Position numbers and translations under genes: made by a program
Assembly (NCBI RefSeq): GCF_016862775.1
Contig: NZ_BONP01000002.1
Location: 124,001-188,000, forward strand
Length of the DNA: 64,000 nucleotides
Source: Cellulomonas phragmiteti
GTDB lineage: Bacteria > Actinomycetota > Actinomycetes > Actinomycetales > Cellulomonadaceae
Direction: 5' to 3'
Shown: in pieces, positions 53,349-61,343 of the stretch
How the letters are laid out: each line of letters begins with the position of its first letter
Position numbering within the stretch: position 1 is the first letter of the stretch
The notes under the pieces: generated by a model
Told to the model about the DNA's origin: nothing
Database searches by the model: none
Seen by the model: the letters and a program-made list of their open reading frames with translations, nothing else

Positions 53349-53705
53349 ATGCTCACCTCCGACGACGTCACGCGTCAGCGCTTCACCGCCGTGAAGTTCC
53401 GCGAGGGCTACGACCAGGACCAGGTCGACGACCTCCTCGACCGCGTCGTCGCGACCCTGCGCGCACTCGAGACCGGCACCCCGACGGCGCACCCGTTGAC
53501 CGCCCAGGACGTGCGTGCCGTGCGGTTCCAGGCGACCAAGTTCCGCGAGGGGTACGACCAGGACCAGGTCGACGACTTCCTCGACCGGGTCGCGCAGACG
53601 CTCAATGACGGGCCGGGCGTGACCCCGCCCCCTCCCCCGCCCACGGGCACACCGGGCATCGTCAGCACCGGCGGCAGCTGGTGGAGCCGGCTGCTGGGCC
53701 GCTGA
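53349..53705 (+). CDS. Small protein with two DivIVA-domain motifs
   Basis: A 118-residue protein with two near-identical copies of about 25 residues: VKFREGYDQDQVDDLLDRVV (about 15-34) and TKFREGYDQDQVDDFLDRVA (about 65-84). This is the DivIVA N-terminal membrane-curvature motif, normally present once before a coiled coil (TIGR03544-type DivIVA-domain proteins). Here the coiled coil is missing; a Pro-rich stretch and SWWSRLLGR tail follow. It may localise to the pole or septum, or regulate DivIVA. Starts at ATG 53349. Confidence 0.8.
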   Translation: MLTSDDVTRQRFTAVKFREGYDQDQVDDLLDRVVATLRALETGTPTAHPLTAQDVRAVRFQATKFREGYDQDQVDDFLDRVAQTLNDGPGVTPPPPPPTGTPGIVSTGGSWWSRLLGR

Positions 53706-53740
53706 CCGACGCTCGCCTCACCGTTCACCGCCAGCACTGA

Positions 53741-53814
53741 TGTCTGCGTACGCTGACACGCGATCGGGTGTCAGCGTACGCTGACATACCAGCCCATGTC
53801 GGCGTACGCTGACA
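53741..53814. promoter_or_regulatory. Three phased HipB operators
   Basis: Three 18-bp sites: TGTCTGCGTACGCTGACA (53741), TGTCAGCGTACGCTGACA (53769, perfect palindrome) and TGTCGGCGTACGCTGACA (53797). Start-to-start spacing is exactly 28 bp twice. The third overlaps the hipB ATG. This is strong evidence for tight autoregulation by HipB, alone or with HipA. Confidence 0.93.
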
Positions 53815-54059
53815 TCGTGGACACCATCAACGCGCGCACCCTCCCTCAGCTCGGGCTCGCGATCCGTCGACTGCGCAAGCGCCGGCACCTCAGCCAGGCG
53901 GACCTCGCGCAGCGCGCCGGCGTGTCCCGCCAGTGGGTCATCACGGTGGAGCAGGGGCGCACGCACGGCCTGGAGGTCGGGCACGTCATGCGGGTTCTGG
54001 ACGAGCTCGACGCCTCGCTGACCGTCCGTGACGACCTCGACCCCGACGCCGCCCGATGA
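53796..54059 (+). CDS. hipB: HipB-family antitoxin and autorepressor
   Basis: An 87-residue XRE protein with HTH SQADLAQRAGVSRQWVITVEQGR and the HipB-like C-terminal strand (ELDASLTVRDD). The first eight codons (MSAYADIV) are encoded by the third operator, so a GTG at 53817 (VDTINARTLPQLG) may be the true start. Its stop overlaps the hipA start (ATGA). It would bind the three operators upstream and hold HipA inactive. Confidence 0.92.
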   Translation: MSAYADIVDTINARTLPQLGLAIRRLRKRRHLSQADLAQRAGVSRQWVITVEQGRTHGLEVGHVMRVLDELDASLTVRDDLDPDAAR

Positions 54060-55351
54060 GCGAGGCGCTGGCCGTCGTCCTCGAGGGACGCCTCGCAGGT
54101 CACCTCGACCGCACCCGTCGCAACCTCCTGCGCTTCACCTACGCCGAGGACGCGACGCGCACCGGCCGCACACCTCTGTCGCTGTCGATGCCTCTCGCCG
54201 ACGGCTCGTTCACCGGCGAGCCCGTCGAGCGGTTCCTGCGCGCGCTGCTCCCCGAGTCTCCCGGCGCACTCGCCGCGATCGAGCGTCAGCACCCCGGGAC
54301 CGACCGGAACGACCCGCTCAGCCTGCTGGCTGCGATCGGCACGGACTGCCCCGGAGCAGTGCAGTTCTGTTCCCCGGGCGACGTCGAGGCGACCGTCTCC
54401 CGCACGGGCACCCTCGCACCGCAGTCGCCCGGGCAGATCGAGCAGCGCCTGGCCGCGATGCGTATCGACGAGGACTCGTCCTGGTCGATGCCGGGCGAGC
54501 ACTGGTCACTCGGCGGGACGCAACCGAAGTTCGCGCTGCGCCGCCTCGGGGACGAGTGGTACGCAGCGCAGGGTGCCGAGCCGACCAGCCACATCCTCAA
54601 GCCCGGTGTGCGCGGTGTGAAGGCGCAGTCGCTCGTCGAGCACATCAGCATGCGCGCCGCCGCCGCGTGCGGCGTGGACGTCGCCGTCACCGAGCACATG
54701 GACTTCCTCTCGGAGACGGCCGTCGTCGTCACGAGGTTCGACCGGGCCGACCGCGACGGCTCCCTGGTACGACGGCACCAGGAGGACCTGTGCCAGTCGC
54801 TGGGCACGGCCGAGAAGTACCAGGAGTACGGCGGGCCGGGCGCCGGCGACATCATCCGGCTGCTGCGCGAACGGTCGGCGACGGCGTCAACGGCTCGGTC
54901 CAACGTGCAGCGCTTCGTCGACGGTCTGGTCTTCAACAGCGTCGTCGCCGCGCCGGACGCCCACGCGCGCAACTACGCGGTGCTGCTCACCGGTGACGAC
55001 GTCCACCTCGCCCCGCTGTTCGACGTCGCCACCGCGCTTCCGTACGACCCGACGTCGCGGGGCCGGGCGTTGTCCATGTCGATCGACGATGAGTACGTCG
55101 CCGAGCGCATCACCCGCACGCACTGGATGCGGTTCGCCGACGAGCACGGCCTCGATGCGGACCACGTCGTGCAACGCGCCCAGGAGATCACCGATATCGC
55201 CCCTCGGGCGATGCTCGACGCTCTCGGCGAGGTCGACGACTGGGACGGCTCGGCTGTCGAGCTCCGGGAGCGGCTGACGTCCGCCCTGGACACGTACCTC
55301 CCGACCCTGGCTCTCCACCTCAGCGGACGGCCCGGTGTCGTGAGCCCATGA
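54056..55351 (+). CDS. hipA: HipA-family serine/threonine kinase toxin
   Basis: A 431-residue HipA. The N-terminal subdomain is present (LRFTYAEDATRTGRTPLSLSMPL). The glycine-rich ATP loop is SLGGTQPKFAL, the catalytic loop APDAHARNYAVLL (aspartate and asparagine) and the metal aspartate in PLFDVATALPY. HipA of E. coli phosphorylates glutamyl-tRNA synthetase and induces persistence; target here is inferred by family. ATG overlaps the hipB stop by four bases. Confidence 0.94.
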   Translation: MSEALAVVLEGRLAGHLDRTRRNLLRFTYAEDATRTGRTPLSLSMPLADGSFTGEPVERFLRALLPESPGALAAIERQHPGTDRNDPLSLLAAIGTDCPGAVQFCSPGDVEATVSRTGTLAPQSPGQIEQRLAAMRIDEDSSWSMPGEHWSLGGTQPKFALRRLGDEWYAAQGAEPTSHILKPGVRGVKAQSLVEHISMRAAAACGVDVAVTEHMDFLSETAVVVTRFDRADRDGSLVRRHQEDLCQSLGTAEKYQEYGGPGAGDIIRLLRERSATASTARSNVQRFVDGLVFNSVVAAPDAHARNYAVLLTGDDVHLAPLFDVATALPYDPTSRGRALSMSIDDEYVAERITRTHWMRFADEHGLDADHVVQRAQEITDIAPRAMLDALGEVDDWDGSAVELRERLTSALDTYLPTLALHLSGRPGVVSP

Positions 55352-55406
55352 CGAGCCGCGAGGCCGTCAGCGCACCGGGTCGATCGTGGTGAACCCGGCC
55401 GGGGCC

Positions 55407-56132
55407 TCAGCCCGCGGTCTTCTCCGCCGCCTGCAGGATGACGTCCGTGACGACCTCCGGCTGCGACACGGTCACGGTGTGCGACGCGTCGACCTCGACG
55501 AGGTGGGCGCCCGCGCGCTCGGCCATGAAGCGCGACAGCTCGGTGGGGATCGCGCGGTCCAGGCGGGCGGCCAGCGCCCAGGACTCGAACGTCGTCCACG
55601 CCGCCCGCGTCGACGGCGCCTCGAAGGCGGCGAGTCCGAGCGGTCGCTGGGTGACGGCCATCCGCTGGGCGACGACGGGGTCGACGTCGCCGGCGAACAG
55701 CTCACCGGACCGCGCCTGGTCGATGTACAGGTCGGTGGCGGTGCCGCCGTCGGGCGTCGGGTACGGGACGGGCTGCGCGGCCTCCCCGAGCGTCGCCCCG
55801 GGGAACTTGGTGACCAGGTCGACGAGGCTCTCGCCCGGCTCGGCCAGGACGCTCGCGACGTACACGAGCGCGGTGACGGCTGGGTGGCCGTCGGCCGCGT
55901 GGCTCATCACCACGCCGCCGTAGGAGTGGCCGGCGACGACGATCGGGCCCTCGATGCTGTCGAGGACGCTGCGCAGGTAGGCGGCGTCCCCCTCGAGGCT
56001 GCGCAGCGGGTTGGCGACCGCGATCACGTGGTGGCCGGCGTCCAGCAGCGCCGTGACCGAGCCGTTCCAGCTCGAGGAGTCCGCGGAGGCGCCGTGGACG
56101 AGGACGATCGTCCGCTTCGCGTTGTGGGTCAT
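55407..56132 (-). CDS. Alpha/beta hydrolase
   Basis: A 241-residue hydrolase: oxyanion segment VLVHGASADSSSW, nucleophile serine in VAGHSYGGVVMSHAA, base histidine in VDASHTVTVSQP. It resembles EstC/methyl-ketone or salicylate-esterase-type small hydrolases (DUF-less Abhydrolase_6). No signal peptide. Divergent from the truncated LuxR gene, starts 46 bp apart, so the regulator may control it. Confidence 0.88.
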   Translation of the reverse strand: MTHNAKRTIVLVHGASADSSSWNGSVTALLDAGHHVIAVANPLRSLEGDAAYLRSVLDSIEGPIVVAGHSYGGVVMSHAADGHPAVTALVYVASVLAEPGESLVDLVTKFPGATLGEAAQPVPYPTPDGGTATDLYIDQARSGELFAGDVDPVVAQRMAVTQRPLGLAAFEAPSTRAAWTTFESWALAARLDRAIPTELSRFMAERAGAHLVEVDASHTVTVSQPEVVTDVILQAAEKTAG

Positions 56133-56178
56133 GGTCTGGCTCCGTCGGTCGAGGGGTGCGCGGCGCGCTCCCGGGTGG

Positions 56179-58239
56179 ATGAGGACGGCCCCACCACCAC
56201 CCGCACCGGGCGCCGGCGACGACCGAGCTGCTGGCGACGACGTCCGGCGCGAGAGCCTGTACCTGGCCCGGGTCCGCGCCCTGCCGACGACCACGCAGCA
56301 GGTGCTGCTCGTCGCGGCGGCCGACACCGCGGCGCGGCTGGCCACCGTCGAGGCCGCCGCCGCACGGGCCGGGCTCGGCGCGGACGACCTGGACGCCGCG
56401 CAGCTCGCGGGGCTCGTCGACGTCGACGCCGCCGTCACGTTCCGCCACCCGCTGGTGCGCTCGGCCGTCTACAGGGGTGCCGCGCCGGCGGACCGCCGGC
56501 ACGCCCACGCCCTGCTCGCCGCGGTGACCGACCCGCAGGTCGAGCCCGACGCCTGGGTGTGGCACCGCGCCAAGTCCGTCAGCGGCACCGACGAGGACGT
56601 CGCCGCCGCGCTGGAGGCGCGCGGTCACGAGGTCGAGCGACGCGGGCGCTACGCGGCGTACGCGGCGCTGATGTCGCGCGCCGCCGAGCTCACCCCCGAC
56701 CCGGTGGAGCTCGCGCGCCGCACGCAGGCCGCGGCCACGGCCCTCCTCGTCGCCGGTGCGCAGCGGGAGGCCGGGACGGTCCTCGAGCGGGTCCGAATCG
56801 AGCACGCCGAGCCGCTGGTCCGGGCGCAGGCCCAGCGGCTGCGCGCGGTCCTCACGTTCATCGGCCGCCCGGTCGACGCGCTGGCGACGCTCGTCGACGC
56901 CGCCCGGTCCCTCGAGGACCTGGACCCGCAGCTCGCGCGCGTCACGTACGTCGAAGGGCTGTTCCTGGCGGCGGTGACCGGCCGATTCGCCCCGCCGGGC
57001 CTGACCGAGCAGCTGGTCGAGTCGGCTCTGGCCGCGCTCGACCCGGGCGAGTCGTCGCTGCTCGCCGACCTGGTGCGGGGGCTGGCAGCCCGGCTGACCG
57101 GCGACTTCACCGCCGCGGCACCCGCCATGCGCCGGTCCGTGGCCTGGTTGTCGCAGCACGACGCCCCGCCGACGTTCACGCTGTCGAGCCACGTCGCGTC
57201 GGTGCTCGCGATGGAGGTCTACGACATCGAGGCGTACCGGCCGATCACGGACAAGAACGCCGCCGAGCAGCGCTCCCGCGGCGCGCTGGACCTGCTGCGC
57301 GCCTCCCTGCAGGGCCAGGCGCACCACGAGTTCCTCGACGGCCGGTTCGACCGGGCGGCCGCGCTGTACGACGAGGCCACCGAGATCTCCCGGTCGATCG
57401 GCGACCACCGGGTCGCGTACAGCATGATCCTGCTCCAGCAGCTCGGGGTCTGGCGCGACGACGAGGCGACGTCGCGGGCGAACATCGCCCAGGTGCACGC
57501 CCTGGCGGTGACGGAGGTGCGCAGCGGCTTCTGGGAGCGGATGGCACGCGAGTCGCTCGTGATCCTCGAGAACAGCCTGGGGAACTACGCGGCCGCGCTG
57601 GAGGCCGGGTGGCCCCTGGTCGAGCAGGACCCGGTGCTCGCCGGGCACGTCCTCGTCGAGATCGTCGAGGCCGCCCACCGCAGCGGCCGGGACGACCTCG
57701 CCGCCGCGGCGCTCGACCGGCTCGCCGTGCGCGCGCGGGCGAGCCGGACCCTGTGGGCCGACGGCCTGCACGCCCGCGGCGTCGCGATCGTCGCCGGCGA
57801 CGACGCCGAGGCGCACTTCCAGCGCGCCCTCGCGACGCTCGGGCAGGTCCCGGTCCGCACCGACCTCGCGCGCACCCACCTGCTCTACGGGGAGTGGCTG
57901 CGGCGGCAGAACCGCCGCCGGGACGCCCGGGTCCAGCTGGGCACGGCCCACGACCTGTTCACGACGATGGGCGCACCCCACTTCTCCCGCCGCGCGGCCC
58001 GCGAGCTCGCGGCGACCGGTGCCGTCGTCCGGCGGCGGCCCGCGGCGAGCACCAGCGAGCCCCTGACCCCTCAGGAGAAGGCGATCGCGCACCTCGCCGC
58101 CGGCCCGGCCACCCACCGGGAGATCGCCGCGAGCCTGTTCCTCAGCGCCAGCACGGTCGACTACCACCTGCGCAAGGTGTACCGGAAGCTGGGCGTCGAC
58201 TCACGCCGGCGCCTCGCGGACGCGCTCGGCGAGCCCTGA
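56179..58239 (+). CDS. LuxR-family regulator lacking the N-terminal ATPase domain
   Basis: A 686-residue protein. It begins almost at RVRALPTTTQQVLLVAAADTAARLATV, which in full-length LAL/MalT-like regulators follows a 300-residue AAA ATPase. The helical/TPR region (VTFRHPLVRSAVYRGA onward) is complete, and the C-terminal LuxR HTH is intact: LTPQEKAIAHLAAGPATHREIAASLF, STVDYHLRKVYRKLGV. So the ATP switch is missing; either a 5' truncation or an ATP-independent variant. ATG at 56179 is the first in frame. The C-terminal 39 bases overlap the convergent HxlR gene. Confidence 0.85.
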   Translation: MRTAPPPPAPGAGDDRAAGDDVRRESLYLARVRALPTTTQQVLLVAAADTAARLATVEAAAARAGLGADDLDAAQLAGLVDVDAAVTFRHPLVRSAVYRGAAPADRRHAHALLAAVTDPQVEPDAWVWHRAKSVSGTDEDVAAALEARGHEVERRGRYAAYAALMSRAAELTPDPVELARRTQAAATALLVAGAQREAGTVLERVRIEHAEPLVRAQAQRLRAVLTFIGRPVDALATLVDAARSLEDLDPQLARVTYVEGLFLAAVTGRFAPPGLTEQLVESALAALDPGESSLLADLVRGLAARLTGDFTAAAPAMRRSVAWLSQHDAPPTFTLSSHVASVLAMEVYDIEAYRPITDKNAAEQRSRGALDLLRASLQGQAHHEFLDGRFDRAAALYDEATEISRSIGDHRVAYSMILLQQLGVWRDDEATSRANIAQVHALAVTEVRSGFWERMARESLVILENSLGNYAAALEAGWPLVEQDPVLAGHVLVEIVEAAHRSGRDDLAAAALDRLAVRARASRTLWADGLHARGVAIVAGDDAEAHFQRALATLGQVPVRTDLARTHLLYGEWLRRQNRRRDARVQLGTAHDLFTTMGAPHFSRRAARELAATGAVVRRRPAASTSEPLTPQEKAIAHLAAGPATHREIAASLFLSASTVDYHLRKVYRKLGVDSRRRLADALGEP

Positions 58240-58620
58240 GGACGCGTCGAGCGCCGCGTCGAACCGGTCGCGCGCAGCCTCGACCTCGGCCGTGTGGGCC
58301 GTCGTCCAGCGCAGCAGGGCGTCGACGGGCTCGCGCAGGGTCTTGCCCAGCGGTGTCATCCGGTACTCCACGGTGACGGGCCGGTCCCGCAGCACCCGAC
58401 GCTCGACGACGCCGTTGCGCTCGAGCCGCCGCAGGGTCGAGGTCAGGGACTTGGCCGTGACACCGGGGACGGCGCGGCGCAGGTCGTTGAACCGGCACGG
58501 CCCCTCGCACAGCTCCTCCAGGACGGCGAGCGACCACTTGTCGAGGACCTGGTCGAGCAGCTCGCGGTGCGGTGCGCCGACGGCCAGACGCTCGGCGAGG
58601 CGGGGGGTGGTGTCCGTCAT
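58201..58620 (-). CDS. HxlR-family transcriptional regulator
   Basis: A 139-residue winged-helix protein: LDKWSLAVLEELCEGPCRFNDLRRAVPGVTAKSLTSTLRRLERNGVVERR is the HxlR (DUF24) domain. HxlR proteins often sense aldehydes, quinones or redox state; the single cysteine pair ELCEGPC may take part. Divergent from the RidA-like gene and convergent with LuxR. Confidence 0.92.
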   Translation of the reverse strand: MTDTTPRLAERLAVGAPHRELLDQVLDKWSLAVLEELCEGPCRFNDLRRAVPGVTAKSLTSTLRRLERNGVVERRVLRDRPVTVEYRMTPLGKTLREPVDALLRWTTAHTAEVEAARDRFDAALDASSGLAERVREAPA

Positions 58621-58693
58621 GCCACCTAGTGTCGTTGAAGTTCCCTGCGGGTACCAGGTAGCAATGGGTGACCACCCACCGACAGGAGTCCTC

Positions 58694-59101
58694 GTGCCCG
58701 TCCAGCTGCTCTCCCCCGCCGGCCTCATGCAGCCGGTGCCCTACCACCACGTCGCCGTCGGCACCGGCGCGCGGCAGGTCCACGTCGCGGGCCAGGTCGC
58801 CCGCGACGCCGCCGGGCGCCCGGTGGCCGACGACCTCGCCGGCCAGGTCGCGGCAGTCCTGCGCAGCACCGCGCTCGCGCTCGACGCCGCGGGCGCGCGG
58901 TTCACGGACGTCGTCCGGCTGACCTTCTACGTGACCCGGTGGCGTCCGGAGGAGATCGCCGACCTCATGGCCGGGGTCGAGTCGGTCGCCGACGAGCTCG
59001 GGCTGCCCACACCGATGCCGCCGGCGTCCCTGCTAGGCGTCGACCAGCTCTACGAGCCGGACGTCCGCGTCGAGCTGGAGACCGTCGCCGTCCTCGACTG
59101 A
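58694..59101 (+). CDS. RidA/YjgF-family protein
   Basis: A 135-residue RidA fold: HVAGQVARDAAG near residue 30, VRLTFYVTRW at about 78 and a C-terminal VDQLYEPDVRVELETVAVL. RidA enzymes hydrolyse reactive imines, but the arginine usual near residue 105 for that activity is here within LYEPDVRVE, so the subgroup is uncertain. AGGAG lies about 5 bases before the GTG; an in-frame ATG at 58664 is an alternative. Divergent from HxlR. Confidence 0.88.
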   Translation: MPVQLLSPAGLMQPVPYHHVAVGTGARQVHVAGQVARDAAGRPVADDLAGQVAAVLRSTALALDAAGARFTDVVRLTFYVTRWRPEEIADLMAGVESVADELGLPTPMPPASLLGVDQLYEPDVRVELETVAVLD

Positions 59102-59152
59102 CCCGCGTACGGCCCACCACCCGGGAGGCGCCGACGCGGTGGCGCCCGCCCG

Positions 59153-60376
59153 TCAGCTGCCCGCCGACACCTCCCACAGCAGGGCGCGCATGTTGTGCAG
59201 CAGACCGCCGTCGGGCCCGCGGCGCTGCACGTACCCGACGGCGCGGCCCTGCTCGTCGACGTCGAGGGCGACGCTGTGCACCGGCTCCTCGTCGTCGACC
59301 CAGCCGTCCAGCGGGAGCGCACGGCCCCGCACCCAGGCGGTCGCGTGACCGTACGCGGCGCCGGCGTCCGTCGTCGTCGTCCCGACGACCGTGCCGCGCC
59401 CGTTCACGGCGTACGCCGTGCCGGACGGACCGCCGAGGGTGGGCAGGATCTTGACGCCGCTGCGGTCGGCGAGGGCCGCACCCAGGCCCACCTGCCGGTC
59501 GCCGAGCGTGCCGACGGCGGTCCCGCGCTCGTTCAGGTCGTAGAACGTCTGCCGGGGGGCGTCGACCGGCGCCAGGTAGCGCAGCCGACCCTCCTCCCAC
59601 AGCACCGCGCGCGTGCGGCCGTCGTCGACGACGACGCCCAGCACGTCGCCGCGCTCGTTGACCGCCTCGCCGTACGAGCCCGTCGCGCCCGTGGGCACGG
59701 GCAGCCGCGTGACGGCGCCGTCGCGCCAGACCACCGCCCGCGACCCGTCGCCGTCCGTCACGGTGCCGACGACGTCGCCGCGCTCGTTGAGCGCGCGCAC
59801 CGAGCCGATGCTGCTGTGGCCCCCCTGGTCGTCGAGCAGCGTGAGCGTCCCGTCCTGCCAGACGGCCGCGTGCGGCAGCCCGGAGGCGGGGTCGGTGAGC
59901 TCGAGGGCGACCCGGCCCTGGTCGTCGAGGTCGCCCGCGGCCACCTCGTCGACGTCGGGCGCGAGGTCGACGGCCGACCCGTCGGGCTGCCACAGCAGCG
60001 CGCCCGTGGACCCGTCGGCGAGGTACGTCTGCACCAGGACCTGCCCGGGCTCGTTGACGTCCTGCGCGCTGCTGTCCGCGTCGACGTCGCCGAGCACGGC
60101 GGCCTCACCGTCCTGCCAGCGGAAGGCCAGCATGCGCCCGTCGTCGGCGTAGGAGACGCCGACGACCACGCCGGACTCGCTGATGCGCCGCGCGGCCGCG
60201 CCCTGGCCCGGGACCTGCAGGTCCACCGGCTCGACCGAGCCGGGCAGCCCGTGCGCAGCGGCGGCGGCACCGACGTGTCCCGCGTGCGCCGGGGTGGCGA
60301 GCAGTGCCGCCCCGACGCCGACGGCCGCTGCCGCTGTCAGGAGTCGGTGGTGCCGGCCGGCGCGTGAGACGTCCAT
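59153..60376 (-). CDS. Secreted HAF-like repeat protein
   Basis: A 407-residue protein. Signal peptide about 1-33 (ending THAHA-like ATPAHAG). Repeats of about 45 residues follow with the pattern LNERGDVVGTVTDGDGSRAVVWRDG, related to the HAF repeats of 28876-29925 but more diverged and more regular in the VVWRDG turn. Likely an extracellular beta-propeller-like protein. GGGGGAG precedes the ATG. Confidence 0.82.
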   Translation of the reverse strand: MDVSRAGRHHRLLTAAAAVGVGAALLATPAHAGHVGAAAAAHGLPGSVEPVDLQVPGQGAAARRISESGVVVGVSYADDGRMLAFRWQDGEAAVLGDVDADSSAQDVNEPGQVLVQTYLADGSTGALLWQPDGSAVDLAPDVDEVAAGDLDDQGRVALELTDPASGLPHAAVWQDGTLTLLDDQGGHSSIGSVRALNERGDVVGTVTDGDGSRAVVWRDGAVTRLPVPTGATGSYGEAVNERGDVLGVVVDDGRTRAVLWEEGRLRYLAPVDAPRQTFYDLNERGTAVGTLGDRQVGLGAALADRSGVKILPTLGGPSGTAYAVNGRGTVVGTTTTDAGAAYGHATAWVRGRALPLDGWVDDEEPVHSVALDVDEQGRAVGYVQRRGPDGGLLHNMRALLWEVSAGS

Positions 60377-60480
60377 GTCCGTGCTCCCCCTTCGACGGCC
60401 GACGGCGTCGGCGCATCGACCTCAGGGTCGCACCGGACACAGCGGACAACCAGGGCGTGCCGGACCTTTCACCCGATCTG

Positions 60481-61152
60481 TCAGCCGGTCGGGGCAATCC
60501 CCGCAAAGCCCTCGGACGGCTGCACGACGACGAACCCCGGCCCGTGGAACTTGTACTGGAACGCCTCGCCCGTGCCGCCACGCAGCAGGGAGCTCATGTT
60601 CATGCTGGACACCACGTCGGGCACGAGGTTGGCCGACCAGCAGACGGCCGCGTTGGGGTCGACGAACGTCGGCTGCTGGGAGCAGTCGAGGATGACGGGC
60701 TTGCCGGCGGACGTCAGCGCGACGGACCCGTGCCCCTGGATGAGGGTGTTGAACAGGCCGGCGGTCATCATCCCGGCGCCGCGGGTGCGGTGCAGGTCCC
60801 ACTGCAGGGTCGCGTCGAACGCCAGCAGCGACGAGCCGCCGACGCTGATCGCGTCGCCCTCGAGCTGCAGGATGAAGACGTTCTCGGCGAAGCGGGCGAA
60901 GAACACGTCGCCCTGCCCGGCGACGGTCATGAGCGCCTGGTCGTCGGAGGAGATGGCGCGCTTGACGAACTTGGCGAGGGTGTCGGAGCCCTTGTGGTGG
61001 AACTGCACGGCGCCCTGGTAGGCGACCATCGAGCCCTTCGCGGCGAGCACGGGCTCGCCGAGGGTCACCTTGAGCATCTTGGGGTTCTGCAGGACGAACC
61101 GCTGGCCCGTCTCCACCTCGAGGTTGGTCTGGTCGAAGATGTCGCTGCGCAT
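60481..61152 (-). CDS. AIM24 family protein
   Basis: A 223-residue beta-rich protein: VLAAKGSMVAYQGAVQFHHKG near residue 40 and VFILQLEGDAISVGGSSLLAFDATLQW near 95 are typical of bacterial AIM24/TerD-associated beta-helix proteins. Mitochondrial AIM24 is an inner-membrane organiser; the bacterial role is unknown. No signal peptide. GGATGACGCC precedes the ATG without a strong ribosome-binding site. Confidence 0.9.
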   Translation of the reverse strand: MRSDIFDQTNLEVETGQRFVLQNPKMLKVTLGEPVLAAKGSMVAYQGAVQFHHKGSDTLAKFVKRAISSDDQALMTVAGQGDVFFARFAENVFILQLEGDAISVGGSSLLAFDATLQWDLHRTRGAGMMTAGLFNTLIQGHGSVALTSAGKPVILDCSQQPTFVDPNAAVCWSANLVPDVVSSMNMSSLLRGGTGEAFQYKFHGPGFVVVQPSEGFAGIAPTG

Positions 61153-61251
61153 GGCGTCATCCTGCACCGCCGCGGGGCCGCCGGGGCCCGATCCCCGGGT
61201 GAGGTCGTCGTGTCACCCGCGCACGGGAGAGCACCACCCCCCGATCGGGCG

Positions 61252-61265
61252 TCGAAGCGTTTCAA
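61252..61265. promoter_or_regulatory. Candidate LacI-type site upstream of GH30
   Basis: TCGAAGCGTTTCAA: GAA and TTTC half-sites around GCG, similar to the operators at 17986 and 18098 but with one arm changed. About 80 bases before the GH30 ATG. Confidence 0.45.
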
Positions 61266-61343
61266 CACCCGCGTCGGCGTTGACCCTCCCGCGCCCGCAT
61301 GTGAACGATCACGCGGTCAGACCCCACGCGGAGGAGAACGACG

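Noticed and set aside
55702..58167. An 821-codon minus-strand frame
   Set aside because: Antisense shadow of the LuxR-like gene; no start signal or domain.
55386..58376. A 996-codon plus-strand frame overlapping the LuxR-like gene
   Set aside because: No recognised domain; overlaps a clear LuxR gene and a minus-strand hydrolase; low-complexity Arg-rich sequence.
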